Source: Xiphydria camelus
Lineage: Eukaryota > Arthropoda > Insecta > Hymenoptera > Xiphydriidae
NCBI GenBank assembly: GCA_963678675.1
Contig: OY783197.1
Span: forward strand, 6,544,400 to 6,608,399
Direction of reading: 5' to 3'
Length of the DNA stretch: 64,000 bases
Part shown: piece by piece, positions 1 to 11,724 of the stretch
How the letters are laid out: every line of letters starts with the position of its first letter
How positions within the stretch are numbered: position 1 is the first letter of the stretch
The notes under the pieces: model-generated
Databases searched by the model: none
Seen by the model: only the letters and a program-made list of their open reading frames with translations
Told to the model about the DNA's origin: nothing
Position numbers and translations under genes: made by a program

Positions 1-81
<81 letters not shown>
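1..81. repeat. (AG)n microsatellite
   Basis: An uninterrupted AG dinucleotide run fills the left edge of the window, so its true length is unknown. Confidence 0.98.
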
Positions 82-85
<4 letters not shown>

Positions 86-1352
86 TCAAATTGAATAAAT
101 ATCGCAGCAAGCTGCAAGAATAATATGGTACAGTGATCAAGAGACACGGCAGTGTCTCGCGGAATGTTCGTTCAAGTAGTTTCGCACTCAGACACGACAG
201 CGCTGATGTTGCGAGCACCCGTGTCTCTTTACACCACAAATGTCTGCCCTCTGCACCCCTCAATTTTTACATCGAATTTTCTCAATAAATATACGGTTAT
301 AACCAAAACTATGCTTAGTTACGCCATATAAATTGACTATTCTCTATTGATAGAGACTGGAATAAATGTTATAAGTTACATATTAACAGAGATTTTTCCT
401 TAGCAACGCGAAGCCACACCCCTTGTGCCTAAAAGTCGAAATTCCGATTTCTCGGGCGATATATATATGTCAAAATCTCACAAAAATTCCGCCTACCTTC
501 GGCGATAGTCGGCCATGGTCGGAAATATGTACACAGATATGGCCACACGCATACGCCATGAAATGTATGTGAGAGTGTGTGAGAGAATATATTCCTTAAA
601 TGTTTGGGTCTTTTCAAAGTTAATAAAATATTTCCATTCGCGAAACGATTAACCTCGCGTTTATTTCGATCCTCGGACGCGCTTGTTAATAAAATGTAAA
701 AATTCAGTGTAATCGGAGTTATGAATCTCAATAGTGGTGAATGTGACAGATGCTCCGTATAGTTTGATAATCGTTTGTTTTTTTTCGATAATCGAGATAG
801 TGAACGGATGCAGTACTGTGTTTCTCTGGTTGCCTGTGCATAAAGAGCAGGAAAGGAGACGGCAGTATCTCAGAAGAATTACCATCAGATAAGTTTAATT
901 GCCATCTGACAGCTTTAACCTCACTTTCGATGGAAGGACAATTATCTTTGTGATAATTCTATTTTTTGTTTCCGCGTTATGCGAGCACGAGACGAATCGA
1001 TGGCTTTTCTTCTCTGTCACAATCAAAGCCGTGGGAGAAAAATAGGAGATGCAATGGAATTGGATCACACAACAATCAAGTAATTACTTTATCATTATTT
1101 TTTCTCTATCGACATATTTCCTCTTTCGTACTATTACAAGTTCTAATTTACACACCGACCTGTCAAACCTGAAGTGTACATGTACCTCACTTCTATTTCA
1201 TCTGTTCTTTGTCTCAGTTGTAACGACAGTCAATGAGGAATCACTGATACCGATTAGGGTTCGAGGGTTATTCCTTATTCTTTCTAGCAAGCATCGATAT
1301 TTTACTGCACCTGCTTTCTTCTGGGACTTCCTAAAATAATTATAAAAACCCC

Positions 1353-2186
1353 ATATGATTGTTATTTACAACTTGTTACAGATCATATGCGAACCCGAGG
1401 GGGTTTCTTTCGAACGAAGGATCATCCACTTGTTGTTCCAAGAACCAGTTGCATTAGTTCCTTTGGCGAGCTGGATCTGCTGTCTCGAGTGCATGGACGT
1501 GTGCCACTTTAAATGGATATTTTGTAATTTCCATCGTTACATCAGAGGCGAAGAAGAGATGAAATAGAAGTGAGGTACATGTACATTTCACGTTTGATAG
1601 GTTGGTATATAAATTGGAACTTCTGATAGTATAATACGAAAGAGGAAATATATCGATAAAGGAAAAATAATAATAAAGTAGTTACTACATTATTGTAATC
1701 TAATTCCATTGTATCCCTTACTTTTCTGCCACGACTTTGATCGTTGATAGTGAAGAAAAATCAAATTTATTAGTTGATCCATCTACTATCAACAATCAAA
1801 GTCGTGGCAGAAAAATAAAGGATACAATAGAATTGGATTACAATAATGTAGTAACTACTTTATTATTATTTTTTCTTTATCGATATATTTCCTCTTTCGT
1901 ATTATACTATCAGAAGTTCCAATTTATATACCAACCTATCAAACGTGAAGTGTACATGTACCTCACTTCTATTTCATCTCTTCTTCGCCTCTGATGTAAC
2001 GATGGAAATGACAAAATATCCATTTAAAGTGGCACACGTCCATGCACTTGAGACAGCAGATCCAGCTCGCCGAATGAACTAATGCAACTGGTTCTTGAAG
2101 CAACAAGTGGATGATCCCTTGTTCGAAAGAAATCCCCTCGGGTTCGCATACGATCTGTAACAAATTGTAAATAACATAATCATTTG
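1353..2186. repeat. Palindromic module pair, centre near 1775
   Basis: The left half (from TGATTGTTATTTACAA) and the right half (ending TTGTAAATAACATAATCA) are inverted copies with few mismatches over about 400 bases each. The same palindrome occurs at about 29615-30450 but is missing from the right arm of the giant element, where the sequence jumps directly across the corresponding 1.8 kb. Confidence 0.8.
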
Positions 2187-3589
2187 CAGTTTCACTATTT
2201 AAAATATATCGAACTTACTCAACGTAGAAATTAAGAAACTATATTAATCTGAGTTAACCAATTCTAATGACAGAATTATTAAAAATGATATATTTCATCT
2301 TTCGTATTTTACTATCACAAGTTCCAATTTATATACCGACCTGTCAAACGTGAAGTGTACATGTACCTCACTTCTATTTCATCTCTTCTTCGCCTCTAGT
2401 GTAACGATAGAAATTACAAAATATCATAACTTTTCTGTAATATTTCTGCAATATTTTACAATATTCGTGAACACTACCGTATGTTAGAAATATGTATTTC
2501 TCAATAAATTCGAGAATGTTGCGAAACATCATAGAAACGTTTCAGTCTCATTACGTCGAAAGATCTCCTCGATAAGGTACAGCTCGATAAGATTGTACTT
2601 GTCAGGGCTGAATTATGTAGGCTTTTTATAATTATTTTAGGAAGTCCCAGAAGAATACAGGTGCAGCAAAATATTGATGCTGTCCTAGAAAGAATGAGGA
2701 ATAACCCTCGAACCCTAATCGATATCAGTGATTCCTCATTGACGTTCGTTACACCAAAGTTGAAGAAGAGATGAAATAGAAGTGAGGTACATGTACACTT
2801 CACTTTTAACAGGTCGGTATATAAATTTGAACTTGTGATAGTATAATACGAAAGATGAAATATATCACTTTTAATAATTCTGTCATTATTATCTATAGAA
2901 TTAGTTAACTCAGATTAATATAGTTTCTTAATTTCTATGTAGAGTAAGTTGGGTATATTTTAAATAGTGAAATGCTGAATATAATTGTGTTATTTATAAT
3001 TTGTTACAGAAATAAACGTACTGCTATTGAATTCCACCCAGAAGGACTCCAAATCATGTGCGAACCCGAGGGGGTTTCTTTTGAACGAGGGATCGACCAC
3101 TTGTTCCAAAACCAGCTGCATTAGTTTATTCGGTGGGTTAGATCTGCTGCCTCGAGTGCATGGACGTGCGTTCATCCTTCAATATCCTCTCTACCATGAT
3201 CTGCTGATTCTAACCTCTGTTGCCACAGCCCGAATGCTCGTCGAATGTTATTCCTTACTCTTTCTAGCACAGATCTATATTATGCTGCATCTGTATTCTT
3301 CTGGGACTTCCTAAAATAATTATAAAAACCCCATATAATTCAGCTCTGACAAGTACAATCTTATCGAGGAAATCTTTCGATGTAATGATTACGAAATGTT
3401 TCCATGATATTTTGCAACATTCGCGAATTTATCAAGGAATATATATTTCTAACATACGGCAGTATTCACGAATATTGCAAAATATCGCAGGAATGTTACA
3501 GAAAAGTTACTTGCAAAAACGTGCTTTGTGGGATGTAAATGATTATACCAGAGGCGAAGAAGAGATGAATTAAAAGTGAAGTACATGTA

Positions 3590-3970
3590 CATTTCACGCT
3601 TGACAGGTCGGTATATAAATTGGAACTTCTGATAGTATAATACGAAAGAGGAAATATATAAATAAAGAAAAAATAATAATAAAGTCGTTACTCCATTATT
3701 GTAATCCAATTCCATTGTATCCCTTATTTTTCTGCCACGACTTTGATTGTTGATAGTGGATAGATCAGCTAATAAATTTAATTTTTATTCACTATCAACA
3801 ATCAGTCGCGGCAGAAAAATAAAGGATACAATGGAATTGGATTACAGTAATGTAGTAACTACTTTTTATTATTTTTTCTTTATCGATATATATTTTCTCT
3901 TTCGTATTATACTATTCCAAGTTCGAATTTATATACCGACCTGTCAAACGTGAAGTGTACATGTACCTCA
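3590..3970. repeat. Palindromic module pair, centre near 3775
   Basis: The two halves are inverted copies around a short spacer rich in A and T; each contains the GTACATGTAC core and a TTTCTGCCACGACTTTGAT stretch. Equivalent palindromes sit near 32040 and 48100. Confidence 0.75.
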
Positions 3971-4345
3971 CTTTTATTTCATTAAGTATTACTGCAGAAC
4001 GAGTAGGTAAGAAGATTTTCATGAAGACTTATGATTTTCTGACTTGTCATCTCGTACAGGTGCAACCGAAGAGGATCTAGCTCGTGTCCTGTCCACAAAA
4101 AGATGACTCAATGGACATTGGAGAATGTCAGACTTGTCCCCGAGCGCCTATATCCCACGGTGCATTAATTGCAATACGCGTTTCTCCTTTCAACTATTCC
4201 AGCGTTAAATAACTTTTACTTCTTTCAAACTAATAACCTTTTTTGAACTATTCGTTGTAGGTGGCAGCGATCGATAATAGCGACTCGTCGTAGACAAGTT
4301 CGTCTATTAAAACTAAAAAGCAATTCGGTGTACCAAACTATTCAG

Positions 4346-4636
4346 TCAGTAAGAGCACCTGGTATAATGGTGGTGGTGGTGGAGCTGGCCGGTGGTAGTT
4401 TTGAGCGTAGCCACATCTTCGCAGACAGTTTCAACTGTTGCACGTATAGCTGGAAGTTCTTGTAGGAGAGAGCGGTCTTCCGTTTGGGTCTTTCGTATAG
4501 CTTTTAGCTCGTCTTGCATTGTGACTCTGTCGCGCGAGTATGACTCGCGGAAACTTATGAGTTCATCCAATACTGCTGACATGGTAATTTTTGCGAGTTT
4601 AGTTTTCCTGGGATCGGCTCCTACACCGTCAGCCAT
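4346..4636 (-). pseudogene. LINE ORF1-like N-terminal fragment (coiled coil)
   Basis: The minus-strand frame from the ATG at 4636 gives about 96 residues: a short leader (MADGVGADPRKTKLAKIT) followed by a hydrophilic, heptad-like stretch rich in Glu, Arg and Leu that would form a coiled coil, then a His run encoded by a (TGG)n/(CCA)n tract at 4365-4385. A methionine-started coiled coil behind a GC-rich leader resembles the ORF1 start of insect non-LTR retrotransposons. No RNA-binding knuckles or reverse transcriptase remain; the fragment ends at the junction with the arm copy at 4345. Assignment is by architecture only. A unique host coiled-coil exon is possible but less likely in this context. 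Confidence 0.4.
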
Positions 4637-5096
4637 GGCACTGTTATTTAAACTTTCAGAGGGACACAATTAAGACACAATTAGAAGTTATAATTTGAAA
4701 TTTACGCGGAGGTCACTGTTTCAATGCTCAGTAGGTTGCGACAGTACGTCGGTCGGTAAGGTAGGTCCCAGTTGTAGGCTGTCAGTCAGTGGTGGCGCAC
4801 CAGATAGCAGCACCCGACTGTTCTTCCACGTAGTACACAGGGAGGTCAGTGAGTAGAGGCGTATGCTTCGAAGTCAAGATGGCGACGGCAGAACTAACCT
4901 CCAAGGGTTATGAGTAGGTTAAAAAGCCAAACTCCACGCAGGATTAGGCTCACACGAACTAATAAATACGCCAAGGAGAAGCGCGTGTAGAAAAACCAGG
5001 AGCAGCCTGGAAGCAGTAGCGCCCGAAGGCGACATCGAGGCAGAAAAGTAGTGTAGAGCGGAGCAGGGAAAACGTGCAGCAAGCTTACTTACGCGG
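4637..5096 (-). other. GC-rich leader, probable 5-prime UTR of the LINE fragment
   Basis: This stretch lies directly upstream of the minus-strand ORF1-like frame, is markedly more GC-rich than its surroundings, and has no extended coding potential on either strand that makes sense. A retrotransposon 5-prime UTR with internal promoter is the likely role (inference). Confidence 0.35.
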
Positions 5097-5166
5097 AGAA
5101 GAGAGAGCGAGGAGAGAGAGAGAGCGAGGGGGTGAGGGAGAGAGAGGGGGAGAGGGGGAGAGAGAA
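5097..5166. repeat. GA-rich low-complexity tract
   Basis: Nearly pure purine sequence on the plus strand made of GAGA and GGGA units. Confidence 0.9.
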
Positions 5167-5171
5167 TCGAC

Positions 5172-5890
5172 GACGAGCCACGCGAGGGACGCCCTTCAAC
5201 GTCTCGCACCGAGGTTATAAAGAGTGCAGCTGCTGGTATCGTCTCCAAAGAACAACAAGTTACCGTTAGGGAGCTCGCCGCATGTCTAGACATTTCAATT
5301 GGTAGCGTATTTTCGATTTTAGTGTATCATGACAATGAGCGGCCCCATGTCGCTCACATTGTACAATTTCCTGAACGCTCGCGGCATCGCAACTGTTTTG
5401 CCCTGTTAAGCATAAAAGTCATATCTACATTTTTAAGTATTTTCAGCTTATAACGCATACAACTTGGAAGTAAGTATATCCACTAGTTTATTAAACTTCA
5501 AATTTTCGAATCGTCGAATCTGCACCGTGTATGACCCATACCTAGCTTTGAAGTTTTAACAAACTAGTGGATAGACTTACTCCCAAGTTGTATACGGCAT
5601 AAGCTGAAAATACTTAAAAATATAGATACGACTTTTATATGGGTAACAGGGCAGTGTACCCCACCCACTGTACAGACCAGATTTGACCCTTTGTGACTTC
5701 TGGCTGTTCCCCGAAGTCAAGTTTTCGCTCAGGGGATGGAAATTCAAGACCAATCGCGAGATGATCAAAGCTGTGGAGGCGCGCTCCAAGGAGCTCGCGA
5801 AAGATGGTCTGGTTCGTGTTTAAAAAGTGGCAGGAACGATGGGAAAAGTGTATTAGAACTGAGGGGGGTTACTTCAGAAAAGAGCATGTA
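5172..5890 (+). pseudogene. mariner transposase relic, internally deleted and split by a MITE
   Basis: Plus-strand translation gives the mariner DNA-binding part (EGRPSTSRTE, then QQVTVRELAACLDISIGSV, the helix-turn-helix). It runs straight into the second catalytic aspartate motif (HDNERPHVAHIVQF). The roughly 100-150 residues normally between these, including the first catalytic Asp, are missing. After a 250-bp insertion the frame resumes with PLYRPDLTLCDFWLFP, carrying the third Asp of the DDD triad, and ends near EGGYFRKEHV. Mariner transposases cut and paste elements flanked by TA; this one cannot be active. The family call is secure from the motifs; the subfamily is not resolved. Confidence 0.88.
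5401..5651. mobile_element. MITE with ~75-bp TIRs inserted in the mariner relic
   Basis: The sequence from CCCTGTTAAGCATAAAAGTC is repeated inverted at the right end (GACTTTTATATGGGTAACAGGG), with about 100 bases between the arms. It sits between two blocks that together form the mariner C-terminal region, which shows it is a later insertion. The target duplication is unclear because the ends are self-complementary. Confidence 0.75.
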
Positions 5891-5961
5891 GATTTGGAAG
5901 ACTGAATTTTTTTTTCTGTAGAGCGTTTTTATCATTGCTTTTTGAACAGCCCTCGCGTATA

Positions 5962-7030
5962 TCTATATAAATAAAAATGTAACTGTGAGTTTGTTCTCGT
6001 CCTAAGATCTCCAAAAGTTCTTTACCGATTGCTCCGAAATTTTGACACAAGGTTGCAGTCCAATACGAGCTTGTTTTCATATACTTACTATTTATATACC
6101 CACTACCTTAAGGGGGTAAATAAATAAAAATATGAAAGAGTACTTCGAAGCACATCAAGTCAAGGACGCGTCAAGCAGGGGTGACTCATGAAGCCAGGTC
6201 AAAGCCGTGACAGTTTCCCCCAATGATGACGTTAAGGGGGCTGGGCATACCAACAGGCACAGGACAAAGGAGAAAGGAGGACTCAAGCTCCTCCAGGCAA
6301 ACGAGGAAAGGGGCATTCGGTCTTGAACCGCCGTACATATCAGATCATGATCCAAAAGTTCTATCGAGAATTGCTTAGAGACTCATCAATCAGTTATATC
6401 GAGTATTACCTTGTTTAAAAATATTCCTTACAAATGTAAATGTTCGTTTGTCCGAAATCTTAACCCTTACTTGCCACACTTGTATAGAATCACGTACTTG
6501 CCACACTGGGGTTGATTTACACCCCAGCAAGAAAAATTGTTATAACAAACAAATTATTGCATATTTGTACTTGAACATTTTATCAGCTCTTCTTAAGAGC
6601 GTACTTTAAAAGACCGTGTAACTTGTATAGCAAGAATTTAAAATAAAGTATGCGAAAAAAATAAAATATAAAAATTACACGGTCTTTTAAAGTACGCTCT
6701 CAAGAAGAGCTGATAAAATTTTCAAGTACAAATATGCAATAATTTATTTGTTATAACAATTCTTCTCGCTGGAGTGTAAATCAACCCTAGTGTGGCACAC
6801 ACAAGTACGAATTTTACCATGGGGTTGTTTCGAACCCCAGTGTGGTAAGTAAGGGTTAAATCTCCGAAAGTTCTTCACCGATTGCTTTGAAATTTTGACA
6901 CAACGTTGCATTTGAATACTCGCGTTTTTTTATATACCTACTATCTATATACCTACCCTCTTAAGGGGATAAAATAGGGAATGAGATTATTTCGTGATTC
7001 ATGTGGACGAAGTCGCGAGCGGAAAGCTAG
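5962..7030 (+). mobile_element. Non-autonomous Helitron (TC start, CTAG end)
   Basis: The left end is an A followed by TCTATATAAATAAAAATG, a typical insect Helitron 5-prime terminus. The right end is a GC-rich stretch GAAGTCGCGAGCGGAAAG followed by CTAG at 7027-7030, although the next base is G rather than the usual T. The block TCCGAAAGTTCTTCACCGATTG recurs twice inside. The same family reappears at 24848-26740. There is no helicase coding. A foreign 300-bp stretch (6122-6430) of unknown origin and a TTAA element lie inside. Confidence 0.6.
6464..6855. mobile_element. piggyBac-type MITE, TTAA duplication
   Basis: Inverted ends CCCTTACTTGCCACAC / GTGGTAAGTAAGGG are flanked on both sides by TTAA (6460-6463 and 6856-6859). 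Nearly the whole element folds into one long hairpin around 6650. Removing it with one TTAA restores the Helitron-family sequence seen intact at 26305-26330. TTAA targeting with CCC termini is the piggyBac signature. Confidence 0.85.
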
Positions 7031-7044
7031 GTGTCACACCTGTG

Positions 7045-7105
7045 ACAGGTAAAAACAAGCTTTTAAACAATTTCTATATCTTCACAGACAATGAAACAGC
7101 AACAA
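7045..7105 (+). pseudogene. Scrap of Helitron helicase C-terminus
   Basis: The plus strand reads NFYIFTDNETATK, closely resembling the C-terminal NLYICTDNGTTKN of the helicase at 15300. Only about 20 codons are recognisable, so this is a short relic. Confidence 0.45.
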
Positions 7106-7109
7106 AATT

Positions 7110-7800
7110 ATCGCGTATAGCTATCAGTAAAATCGTTTGACCATTGTCCAAAACTCACCGACCAGAACACATTTCACCAATTTCTGCTACATGTACTGCT
7201 AAATTTTCGCTTTATCGTATTTTCCGGTTGGTCATCTATTCGAATTTGTCATTGCTCCCCTTTACAAAGCCGACTTAGACTTCGAAATATAGCGGTATCT
7301 ATTAGCGTGGGTCCTGCAGAAAATGGCACATTCTAACCTGTGTCCGGTAATTAACCTTCCGGGAAAAGTGCGGGACTGCGAACACACTCGCAACCCACGT
7401 TCGCTGAAACATACCGCCCGCCTTGCCGTTTCAACTGATGTAGAGATTAGATCTAGATTAGCTTGTTATTTAGGTTAAGATGATAGGGAGCGGTAAGAAA
7501 TGACGTAGAAGTCCCCTTGCGGCGGAACACATATTAACACAAACTTAAGTCACTTGATACATTTTGTAAATCGGTCACAATGGCGAAGCGGTATGTTTCG
7601 ACGAATTTAGGCTGCTAATGAGCACGCAACTCCGCACCTTTCCCGGAAGGGTTAATTGCCGGACGAGTCGTAATGAACCGCTTCCCGCAATACCCATTTT
7701 AATAGATACCGCTATACTTAGAATATTAAATCAGCGTTGTAAAGCGGAGAAATGACGAATTATTGCATTGATGACCGATCGGGAAAATCTAACACCTGGA
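7110..7800. repeat. Dispersed fold-back repeat (family X)
   Basis: Two inverted halves (7240-7460 and 7540-7790) share a core with CTTCCGGGAAAAGTGCGG and TAATTACCGGACG-like sequence. Related copies lie at 26747-27095, 37650-38030, 59580-59760 and 60470-60670. No coding potential is visible. The 3-prime half ends where the Helitron helicase frame becomes readable. The family is unknown to me; a large MITE is the likely class. Confidence 0.6.
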
Positions 7801-7958
7801 TTATCAGGTATAGAAGGTCGCTTCATCATTCGGCGTAGCCCGACCCTATGGTCAGGGATAAGCAACCGCTGCTCAAACTCGTTAGGTACGGGACTCGGGA
7901 CCCAGCGTCAAGCTCTGAATTTATTAGAAAACAACCTACACTGGGATGCATACATTAA

Positions 7959-8538
7959 CCTTTGGTGTGCATTGTTGGGGTCAAATTGACATCATGCTTA
8001 GTTTTTTCTGTATAAAATTTTTAAAGAAAATTTTTTTTAATGAGTTTCTAGGTATTATTCCAACTATTAAAGGTTAATAAATTGACTAACTTGCCACATT
8101 TATAAAACTTAATCGAAGAGAGATATTAGGCTTTGGGGTCAAGGTGGCCCACAAATGACGTCATACGTGAGACTTAGTATGAAACGATGCGAAGTCGAGC
8201 CCTCGACATCTGAAAAAAGGCTCGCATTTAAACACCTAATAAAACCAGAAAGCGAAGTAATATGTGTCCGAGAAGTCGAGATGTCAAGACATCATGTCAA
8301 TGTGTCCAAAGCTCCTGCAGAAAACACATATGCAGAGATCACTCTGTAGTTTTATGTCTGACTTGCTATGATGATGTTGCTACATTTGAAAATGAAATAA
8401 TTAGAATTTCCTATGTAATGTTTCCATTTTTGCCAATAAAATAAATTTTTTGTACTAGATTTTTAGTATTTAATTTTGGGATCGGGATGACCCCACAATG
8501 CAGATTTTTTTCCGAAAAATATGTATGCACTCCAAAGG
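7959..8538 (+). mobile_element. Short piggyBac element, TTAA duplication
   Basis: The ends CCTTTGGTGTGCATTGTTGG and (reverse) CCTTTGGAGTGCATACAT are flanked by TTAA at 7955-7958 and 8539-8542. Excising it with one TTAA restores an open Helitron helicase frame (WDAYINDACHTSLPNQ). The 580-bp body keeps only the transposase tail, so it is a deletion derivative. Confidence 0.92.
8155..8444 (+). pseudogene. piggyBac transposase C-terminal Cys-rich domain
   Basis: Two overlapping plus-strand frames together give a short linker (MKRCEVEPSTSEKR...) and then CPRSRDVKTSCQCVQ with later ICRDH and LCLTC. This Cys/His spacing is that of the C-terminal zinc-binding cross-brace that piggyBac transposases use to bind their ends. 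The frame shifts near 8262-8270, and the entire DDD catalytic core is missing. It lies inside the TTAA-flanked element, which supports the family call. Confidence 0.8.
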
Positions 8539-8864
8539 TTAATGACGCGTGCCACACGTCACTTCCAAATCAAATTCGAGCATTGTTTGTCGTATGTGGA
8601 ATCAAATATTCCTAAGCTAACTCTTGAGCAAAAAGGCATTTGTCAAAACTTGTCAATAACGGGGTTGGAGGAATCTTCTTCTTAAGGCCCGTATCCATCT
8701 GTACAGATGACCCGTAACGTAACACCGAACATGTTACGGCTCGTTGCAAGATGACACGGTTCGCTCCGAAAGTTTTGGCCGTGTCATTCATTCCGTAACG
8801 TAACCGAACGAGGTTACGACACAACGCCACGACTTCCACCCTCAGTTTGAGTCTGACTTCAGTA

Positions 8865-11724
8865 ATGGACGCAGCTCTGCAATTACAGCTGGCAGCAGCT
8901 TCATATATTTTTATTCACCACCAGATTGTGAAAAATAAAAAAAGAAAATCTCCGCGATGGTGGGTTTCGAAATTGTATCAGAGTAGGAAAGTGTATAGTG
9001 GTTCAAGCTTGCTGGCGGATCTAAAATTCCAGCATATCAGTGGATTGTATAAGAATTTCACGAGAATGCATCCCACTGATTTCGAATTTCTGCTGAATTC
9101 AATTGGACCATCCATTTCAAGACAAGACACGAGATTTCGTGAATCGATTCCAGCGCAGGAGAGGTTGGCACTAACACTGCGTTTTTTTGGCTACCGGCGA
9201 TTCATATGTCAGTCTCCAATATCTGTTTAAAATATCTAAGCAGTCAATTAACCGAATCGTCCCTGAAGTATGTGTGATGCTATTATAAACACACTCAAGA
9301 ACCACATTCAGGTAAGTCAGTTGCATTGTATTCTTCAAAATTTTCATTTTGGAAATGACAGACTTATGGTCATTATTTTATTTGTTCATTTTGTAATTGT
9401 TATATTTAAGTTAAGTTTAATATGCATGATAGATTGCTGGGCATATTAATTAAAATTATTTTTAATCTGTATATGTTCCACATCAATTTTAAATGTTGGA
9501 TTAAGAAGAAATTGGAGAATTTATTATAAATAGTAATATATTACATAAAACAAAAATTGCAACAAAATCTGTGACTTAAAGGTCGGCGGCATTTATATTG
9601 ATGTATAAATATTTATATTATTGGGGGATAGAAAACAAATTCGGGTTAGTTACACTATTTATAACTAATGAACGGCTGGACAAATGTTTATGACCTTTGA
9701 TTCTTGGATTGGTCTCCACCTCGAATAGCAGAATAAGTATTAAAACATCTGAAAAATTTACGAAACAAAAATTTATTAAGAACATTATTTTTTCTACAGA
9801 AGAAGACGATGTTCACTTTGTGAGGTTATCACATTTGTGATTGTGCGCGCATAGATAATTACTTAATGTAACTTTTTATTGTGTAATTAATTTTTAAGTG
9901 TTATTTACATGTAGGTTATTAATTTAAATGTAATTCAAATACATGTCGTTCTGAGGTGGTACAAAGTTCACCGGGTCAGCTAGTTAAAAAATAGAATTAA
10001 ATGATAATTATGGGCGAATAAATTGTTCATTTCTCCAATTCTCAGCTAATCAGATCAATAGCTATCAAGATGAATGTTACTACTTTCATCTAGAGTAAGT
10101 CTTTAATATCAATATCATCGGAATATGTGGAGTTATTTGAAGAAAGCAATTCCGCTGGAATAGGTGAGGGAGAAAGAGTTTTTGAGTCGCGGATTTGTGA
10201 CGTCGCGGATAATGTAGAACTGCTTGGTAATGGTACTGTGGGAGTGAAATTTCGTGAACTATGCATTGTAGTATTTTGTGAATCGTATGACAATTGGGAA
10301 GAGTCCGGATTATTTGAGTATTTGAGATAAGATCGTTGGGTTGACTATTGTTTGGGGTATATGAGGAAAACGCGGATATGCAATATTATACCGGCCTTGA
10401 TTTGCCATTCGAAAAATATTCAGAATATCATGTTCAATCGCACTTCTTGTAAATGTGTCAGGCGCGGAGTTTGGATGCTATACAATTACCAAAGTAGTAA
10501 CATTCGTCTTGATTGGTATTGAGCTGTTTGGCTGAGGATTGGAGTAATTCGAAGGCTTGATCAAGACGTTCGCTATCGCTAGACGCGGTTGATTTTGCCC
10601 TTTTTCGGTTTTTCCCTGGTGCCTGAATAATTTTTTTTATCTGGGGAGTCTCCTTAATGCTGCTGGATTCTGTATTTTGTGATACAGGATCATCAGCTTC
10701 GGCCGATGATTCTTCTTCGATAGAGGATCCACTTTCTTTTTGAGCTTCTTTATCTTCCTGTAGATGGATCTGCACAATTCAAAATAAAATTCAAATTCTC
10801 ATATTATCAGTAGAATGACGTCACATTTTCTAATATTGTACTTTTCTAAATATTTGAATCAAGCTTATCATATCTAAAAAATTATTCTTCTTTTTTACAG
10901 ATTCCGAAATCACAAGAAGAATGGCTGAATGTGAGCAAAGATTTTGAAACCACATGGAACTTCCCACACTGTTTGGGTGCTGTTGATGGGAAGCACATTA
11001 TGCTACAATGCCCGATAAATAGTGGCAGCGAATACATTAATTATAAAGGATTTTTCAGCACAGTCCTTTTTGCAGTTGTGGATGCTAGCTATAATTTCAT
11101 GTTTGTGGATGTAGGATGCCAAGGCCGAATATCCGATGGTGGAGTATTTGCTAGTACTTGCTTGTCCAAAGAAATGGAAAACGGAACGCTGGACATCCCT
11201 CAACCTACCCCTTTAAATGGGAGAGCGCAAGAACTACCATATTTCTTCCTTGGAGATGAAGCCTTTGCGATGTCAGAAAACTGAATGAAAGTGTATGCTG
11301 GTTACCATGCGAAAGGATCAAAGCAAAGAATTTTTAACTATAGGGTGTGTAGAGCTCGTAGGGTCGTGGAAAATGTTTTCGGCATAGCTTCAGCTGTTTT
11401 CCGTGTATTACGAAAACCTATGCTCCTTGCACCAGAAAAAAAGCATCAATTATCGTGCTAACCGTTGCTTTGTTACACAATTTCTTACGACGAAGACCAG
11501 ACTCAGTTGCACTTTACAATCCACCGGGAACATTCGATTCTGAACAATGTGGTATCCTAACAAATGGGAGTTGGAGAGGACTGGTACCCAATGAGTGCTG
11601 TTCATTATTACCTCAAAGAAATGTGCCACGTAGAGCAAAGTCAAATTTTATAAATTCGCGTGATGAACTAGCTGATTATTTCCTTAAAGAAGGTGAATTA
11701 GATTGGCAGAATCAGTATGCTTAG
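8865..11724 (+). pseudogene. HARBI1-type Harbinger transposase, two exons, broken
   Basis: Exon 1 runs from the ATG at 8865 to a CAG/GTAAGT donor at 9311; exon 2 begins after a TTTTTTACAG acceptor at 10901 and ends at the TAG at 11722-11724. Exon 1 has the N-terminal region (KSPRWWVSKLY ... MHPTDFEFLLNSI) and LATGDSYVSLQYLF. Exon 2 has the catalytic core: WNFPHCLGAVDGKHI (first Asp), VDVGCQGRISDGGVF (second Asp), FLGDEAF, and RRVVENVFGI (Glu). Breaks: a frameshift in a T run near 9182, a 2-base insertion near 9270, a TGA at 11282 and a frameshift in an A run near 11440. The enzyme would cut at TWA-flanked ends together with its MADF partner. The first intron holds a nested Helitron. Confidence 0.93.
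9600..9983 (+). mobile_element. Short non-autonomous Helitron in the Harbinger intron
   Basis: The body from TCGGGTTAGTTACACTATTT to the 3-prime end ACCGGGTCAG plus CTAG (9980-9983, followed by T) matches the copy at 14001-14504 in inverse orientation. The 5-prime terminus is degraded, so the start is approximate. Confidence 0.7.

Larger units (their letters stand above)
137..4345 (+). repeat. Truncated copy of the giant inverted-repeat arm
   Basis: This 4.2-kb block matches 28396-32606 almost base for base in the same orientation, and matches the reverse complement of 48780-51190 with gaps. It starts at a near-palindrome (GAGACACGGCAGTGTCTC) that also starts the matching part of both arms. 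It stops abruptly at the LINE fragment, before the part of the arm that carries the 161-codon ORF. Inside, a module containing GTACATGTAC recurs near 1175, 1575, 1955, 2355, 2790, 3590 and 3960 in alternating orientations, so several stretches are palindromic. ORFs here are mirror images of one another and look non-coding. No transposase is recognisable. Confidence 0.85.

Noticed and set aside
1355..2163. Mirror ORFs (for example at 1355-1567 plus and 1969-2163 minus) as a gene pair
   Set aside because: They are the two halves of one palindrome; similarity of their translations follows from the DNA inversion and gives no evidence of coding.
4346..4400. A functional His-rich metal-binding tail
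   Set aside because: The His run is encoded by a (TGG)n simple repeat at the broken edge of a LINE fragment.
10127..10330. A plus-strand 67-codon ORF
   Set aside because: It lies antisense to the frameshifted MADF C-terminus, which has family resemblance; the plus frame has none.
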